NCBI RefSeq assembly: GCF_963576545.1 | Contig: NC_083649.1 | Coordinates: forward strand, 7,721,906 to 7,785,905 | Direction: 5' to 3' | From: Limanda limanda | Lineage: Eukaryota; Chordata; Actinopteri; Pleuronectiformes; Pleuronectidae | Length of the DNA: 64,000 nt | Shown: positions 59,701 through 64,000 of the stretch, in pieces | Layout of the letters: each line of letters begins with the position of its first letter | Numbering within the stretch: position 1 is the first letter of the stretch | Program-made: the position numbers and the translations under genes | Notes under the pieces: generated by a model | Seen by the model: only the letters and a program-made list of their open reading frames with translations | Database searches by the model: none | What the model was told of the DNA's origin: nothing

Positions 59701-62700
59701 TGTTCCGGCACCACCTGGTCCGTAGCCTCCTGTCCCTGTGCCGGCTCCACCTGGTCCGTAGCCTCCTGCTCCTGTGCCGGCTCCACCTGGTCCGTAGCCT
59801 CCTGTTCCTGTTCCGGCGCCACCTGGTCCGTAGCCTCCTGTTCCTGTTCCGGCGCCACCTGGTCCGTAGCCTCCTGTCCCTGTGCCGGCTCCACCTGGTA
59901 TGAAGCCTCCTGCTCCTGTTCCGGCTCCACCTGGTCCGTAGCCTGTTCCTGTGCCGGCTCCACCTGGTCCGTAGCCTCCTGTTCCTGTTCCGGCACCACC
60001 TGGTCCGTAGCCTCCTGCTCCTGTGCCAGCACCTCCTGGTCCATAGCCTCCTGTTCCTGTGCCGGCTCCACCTGGTCCAAAGCCTCCTGTTCCTGTTCCG
60101 GCACCACCCGGTCCAAAGCCTCCTGTTCCTGTTCCGGCACCTCCTGGTCCGTAGCCTCCTGTTCCTGTTCCGGCACCACCTGGTCCGTAGCCTCCTGCTC
60201 CTGTGCCAGCACCTCCTGGTCCGTAGCCTCCTGTCCCTGTGCCGGCTCCACCTGGTCCAAAGCCTCCTGCTCCTGTGCCGGCTCCACCTGGTCCGTAGCC
60301 TGTTCCTGTGCCGGCTCCACCTGGTCCGTAGCCTCCTGTTCCTTGGCCAGTGCCTCCCGGCCCAAAACCACCAGGCCCATATGAGCCAGCTCCAGTTCCA
60401 GTTCCTCCAGGTAAAGCCCCTGCACATGGGAAAAAGCAATACATTATTTAATACCTTACCTTGGTTTCAAACTGACAAAAAAAGATGACAGACAAAGTAT
60501 TTGTATTTGTAATGCATATTTATAGCAGTATATGTATGTATATATCAAGTAGAAAGACAGAGAGAACTACACTAAAGAAGTTTCATACCTTGAGCTCCAC
60601 CGAGTGAAGATGATCCATAGCCTGTCAGAAAGAGATGGTTGCCTGAATGTATCTTATAAAAAAAAAACTACATTATTAAATATTGTCAATATTACAAGTA
60701 CAGGGTGATTATACCTGATTTGGGTGGTTTTCTTGATCCTAGTCCTTGACCACCAGCAGTGTAAACACCAGTAATGCCCCCTGATCCGCCAGGTCCATAG
60801 CTGCCTGCTCCTGTGCCCACACCACCTGGTCCATAACCACCCGGCCTGGTTCCGACACCACCAAGTCCTGCCCCGGCCCCTCCAGCGCCACCGCGTCCAT
60901 AACTACCAGCACCGCCAGGCACAAAACCACCTGCTCCAGTCCCATATCCACCAGGCCCAACCTGACCCCCTGCTCCATAACCTGTACAAATACAGTGGCC
61001 CAGTTTAATTAACTATTGTCAACTGTATATTGTCACTCTGATTCTCTTTCAGTTCTTATCTTACTTTTAGGTGGTTTTCCGGTGCCGGTACCCAGACCTG
61101 GACCTGTGCCATATCTCGAACCTGCAAAACAGATGATATGAAATAAACACAAAACCAATTTTCAATGACATATTATAATGCCAAACAATTACAATAACTT
61201 TTAAATTACATGTTCTTTGTTATTTTATCTTGATTATACTGGTTTCACAGAGGTCAACTTACCACCAGGACCCACACCACCACCATATCCCCCAACTGCA
61301 CCTGGGCCCACTCCACCAGGGCCCAATCCTCCACCTGGACCAATTCCAACTCCTCCAGCACCAAGTGTTCCTGCACCTCCTGGACCACCGCCAATGCCTC
61401 TGCCTCCATACCCTCCAGGTCCGGCTCCATATCCACCAGGCCCAGGGCCGTAACCTCCTGGTCCTGCACCATAGCTTCCTGGACCAGCACCATAACCACC
61501 AGGACCGACTCCATAGCTGCCAGGTCCAACTCCATATACTGATGGAAAGATTAAGACATTGGATGTGATTTATTTCATGGCTGATGCCAGAAATTGTTCT
61601 TATCAACAAGATGACTGTAAAATTGTAAGTTTATAGAACCTTTGCCTGATTTCCCTGCTCCTTGTCTTACTCCAGCTCCAGATGGGTAACGTAAACCTGA
61701 GAGAAGAAGATTTACGGTTGTTTCAGTCATGAGTTAAATATAATTTAGGTGTTAAAGATAATGTTAGTCAGCATACCTCCGCCTGGTAAAACTCCACCAG
61801 CACCGTAGCCTGTGATGGAAAGTGTGTGAAATGTTAATACTGTATGAATATATCATTGTAGTATAGGTGTAGGTAAGAATGTTTGGGATGAATACGCAAA
61901 CATTTAAGAGATTACAACATATAGCAGCTCACTCTTTCCAGGTTTAAGGGCTCCTACTCCACCAGGCCCGCCAGCACCAGGGACCAAGCCTGCTCCTCCA
62001 GGACCGGCTCCAACTCCCCCAGGACCGGCTCCAACTCCCGCAGGACCGGCTCCAACTCCTCCAGGACCGGCTCCAACTCCTCCAGGACCAGTTCCAACTC
62101 CTCCAGGACCGGCTCCAACTCCTCCCGGACCGGCTCCAACTCCTCCAGGACCGGCTCCAACTCCTCCAGGACCGGCTCCCGCTCTACCAGGTCCACCACT
62201 TGTGCCTCCTGCCACAGTCCCACCAGTTGCACCATCTGTTCCAGTCCCACTTCCGTTAACAGCACTGTCTCCTCTTCCCACTCCTGTTAGACCACCTGAA
62301 ACTCCACCTGCTCCTCCTGCACTGGTGGGACCTCCTACTACTCCTCCTGTTCCTCCGCCAGTGCCTGTTGTACCTTCTCTCAACCCATCAGGACCTCCCT
62401 CGCCGTCTCCTTCACCTGGTGTGTCACCTCTGGGGACACCTGCAGACGGGACACAGAGGGAAAGCAAAACTTTAACGAGGATTCAAACTGAAAGAACAAA
62501 ATCAGCAATTATTTACATCCAAACCAAGACGCCAGGTGAGTAGAGCTCCCATGTGGTATAAGACTGAAGTTTTACTGTTCTGAATTTATCATAGATTTGA
62601 ATAGGTGTCTATTAAGAAGAAGGTTTAAATGTACATTGTTTTTATTTCATCTGGATTCATTTTTGTCACCTGGAGGTTTAAGAGGTTTGACTCCAGGCAA

Positions 62701-63775
62701 GGTCCCACTTGAGACATCACCAGAACCTAAAGAAAATATACAGAGAGACTTTAGAAGAGTCAGGAAATGAATTCCTAATATTTTGATGTTGCCTTTTCAT
62801 TTTTAACTTGTGATTATAAAGTCTGGATCATTAAATTTAATGTTTTTTAGAACACTATGTAAACGTTTTTTTTTTTCTTTAAATCTAAGGAAAAATGATG
62901 CCGGACCTAATGTAAGGGGGATCTAAACTTACAGTCAAAACACTTTCAACACAAGTATATTGAAAAGATCCAATCAAAATTCATGTTGTATTGTATAACA
63001 ATGCTAGAAATGTCAAATAGACAAAATATTTATATAGATTATATTGCAACAGGTGATGACATAATGTAAATGGCCACATGGTGGCACTGTTCACACAAAT
63101 ATAACATCCCTTGTTTCTTTGCTTTCCACCAAATTTTTGTGTACTCTGTGAAACAGTGAGAGACTGAAACCTAATCTGTGTTTTAATAGTGACGCCACAG
63201 TGTCTGACAGAAGTGGATGAACACACACTGTTCACAGACAATCATATAAAAGTTCAATGAAATAAGCACTGACCTGGAACTTCGGTCCCATTGAGTCCTG
63301 TTTTATAAAAATAAATAAAGTCATCCATTTTAAAAGCATAAAAGTATGAAGACAAGTTTATTCCACCACTAATACTATCAAAACATTACGCTAAATAATT
63401 TGGCATCTTAATGTTGCATTAAAATGTGTAATGACAAACGTACCTGGTTTTGCTCCGATGATGGGGATTCCTGTTCCACTCAGGCCGTCTCCATCTCCAC
63501 CTGCTCCCACTGGTCTGCCAGATACACCAGTACCTCCTGTTTCAATATTGATGTAAAAGACTTTTCACATCTGTACAAATGTTTCATATTTTTCAGCTAA
63601 TGATATTTTAAAGTTTTGCTGTTGAGAATTAAGAGGCCTCAGGAGCAGTGAAGTCTGTCAGTCTCAGCAATGGGCAAATTAAGGGTTAATGTCGGAAATT
63701 TCCCAGTAAATATAAACCCACCTTCTCCTGCAGAACTCCCAGACCCTTCTATCACACCGCCAGCACCACCATCAC
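56785..63775 (-). CDS. eln: Tropoelastin, 3' part of gene
   Basis: Elastin is the secreted, lysyl-oxidase-crosslinked rubber of the extracellular matrix. Twenty exons are seen: 63722-63775, 63444-63536, 63274-63297, 62670-62726, 61933-62439, 61777-61809, 61640-61696, 61263-61538, 61065-61121, 60715-60981, 60589-60621, 59568-60419, 59401-59412, 58838-59146, 58440-58499, 58091-58168, 57865-57915, 57619-57642, 57192-57257 and 56785-56828. Together they encode about 983 residues. Every internal exon is a multiple of three and splits a codon after its first base, the elastin hallmark. Hydrophobic Gly-rich domains alternate with crosslink motifs (KPLKPPG, KPGKS, KSGKG, KPPKS, KPSKSG, AKAQMAAKYAAMQALL). 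The terminus GAGCQGKYCGRRRK has the two-Cys, basic tail of tropoelastin. Adjacency to limk1 matches human 7q11.23. The signal peptide and 5' exons lie beyond 64,000. Whether this is teleost eln a or b is undecided. Confidence 0.95.
57431..57480. mobile_element. MITE end fragment in elastin intron
   Basis: TTAAAGCAACACTACGTAAC followed by CTGAGCATCAGCGCCCTCTA matches one end of the MITE in the mnt 3' UTR (33742-34273, right end read in reverse complement). The other terminus was not found nearby, so this looks like a truncated copy. Confidence 0.6.
59568..60419 (-). repeat. eln: Elastin repeat exon: 20 units of 12 residues (36 bp)
   Basis: The middle of this 852-nt exon is 20 tandem units of consensus GGAGTGTGGYGP, with A for the second T, F for Y, or I for G in some. 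Two units (the 1st and 11th) lack one Gly and are 33 bp. It is preceded by ALPGGTGTGAGSYGPGG and closes with a crosslink motif, RKRKPSKSG. The 36-bp unit lacks stop codons in all three minus frames and one plus frame, so four long frames overlap here and only this one is coding. Confidence 0.93.
61933..62439 (-). repeat. eln: Elastin heptad-repeat exon (GVGAGPG, nine units)
   Basis: This 507-nt exon starts with an unusual acidic segment (GVPRGDTPGEGDGEGGPDG), passes through Gly/Thr/Val-rich sequence and then holds about nine tandem copies of the 7-residue (21-bp) unit GVGAGPG, ending GALKPGK. The 21-bp unit is distinct from the 36-bp unit of the neighbouring large exon. Confidence 0.9.
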
Positions 63776-64000
63776 CTGGAACAAGGGCAAAGTGTTTAAA
63801 GGGTTGAGATTTGAAAGTGGTGCAGTATGTGTGATTATTGATTCTTGATATGCCAAATCAATGACATAGGATTATTAAATTCTAAATGAATGGGTGTGAC
63901 AGAAGCATTAGACATCCTGACTAAAGATGTATTCCCATCCCTATTTTACATAAAAACTAATGGAAATCATGCAAACACAATGTAAATGTATTGTTTTATT

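Noticed and set aside
59535..60425. Long overlapping frames of 261-296 codons on both strands at one place
   Set aside because: They arise because the 36-bp elastin unit happens to lack stops in four frames. Only the Gly-rich frame (59568-60419) has matching splice sites, phase and crosslink motifs.

Overview
The window is from a ray-finned (teleost) fish chromosome. It has short-intron vertebrate genes with GT-AG splice sites, fish-type SINEs and MITEs, and long dinucleotide and GATA microsatellites. Five protein-coding genes can be read exon by exon: pafah1b1 (LIS1, + strand, complete), mnt (+, complete), septin4 (-, core complete), limk1 (-, 5' end not resolved) and an elastin gene (-, 3' part only, running off the right edge). 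All joins were made by eye from splice sites, reading phase and family homology recalled from memory. No alignment was run.

Layout: 1-1,935 holds three tandem copies of a ~547-bp unit. 1,936-5,448 has no recognised gene. 5,449-~12,570 is pafah1b1. 12,570-20,700 is a repeat-rich intergenic region with two related TTAA-flanked DNA elements in opposite orientation, a 23-bp minisatellite, a GATA tract, a palindromic element and a long CT/CA tract. 20,700-~36,730 is mnt, with a GC-rich first exon, a 5.6-kb intron carrying a palindromic element and a 730-bp GATA-type satellite, and a ~3.6-kb 3' UTR. ~36,730-45,300 is septin4, which converges on mnt. ~45,690-51,324 is limk1, and ~55,215-64,000 is elastin.

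The gene products do unrelated jobs. LIS1 regulates dynein, MNT is a MAX-dimerising repressor, septin 4 is a filament-forming GTPase, LIMK1 is an actin-regulating cofilin kinase, and elastin is an extracellular elastic matrix protein. The interest lies in the arrangement. PAFAH1B1 and MNT are close neighbours on human 17p13.3, LIMK1 and ELN are adjacent on human 7q11.23, and here both pairs sit within 64 kb with septin4 between them.

The most notable sequence-level features are in elastin: an 852-nt exon with 20 copies of a 12-residue Gly/Thr/Tyr unit, a 12-nt microexon, a heptad-repeat exon, two NAGNAG acceptors and an apparent exon fusion. In mnt there is a possible in-frame alternative donor and a duplicated IKVE motif. 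Several DNA elements show well-preserved target-site duplications. I found no prokaryote-style system, CRISPR array or viral gene.
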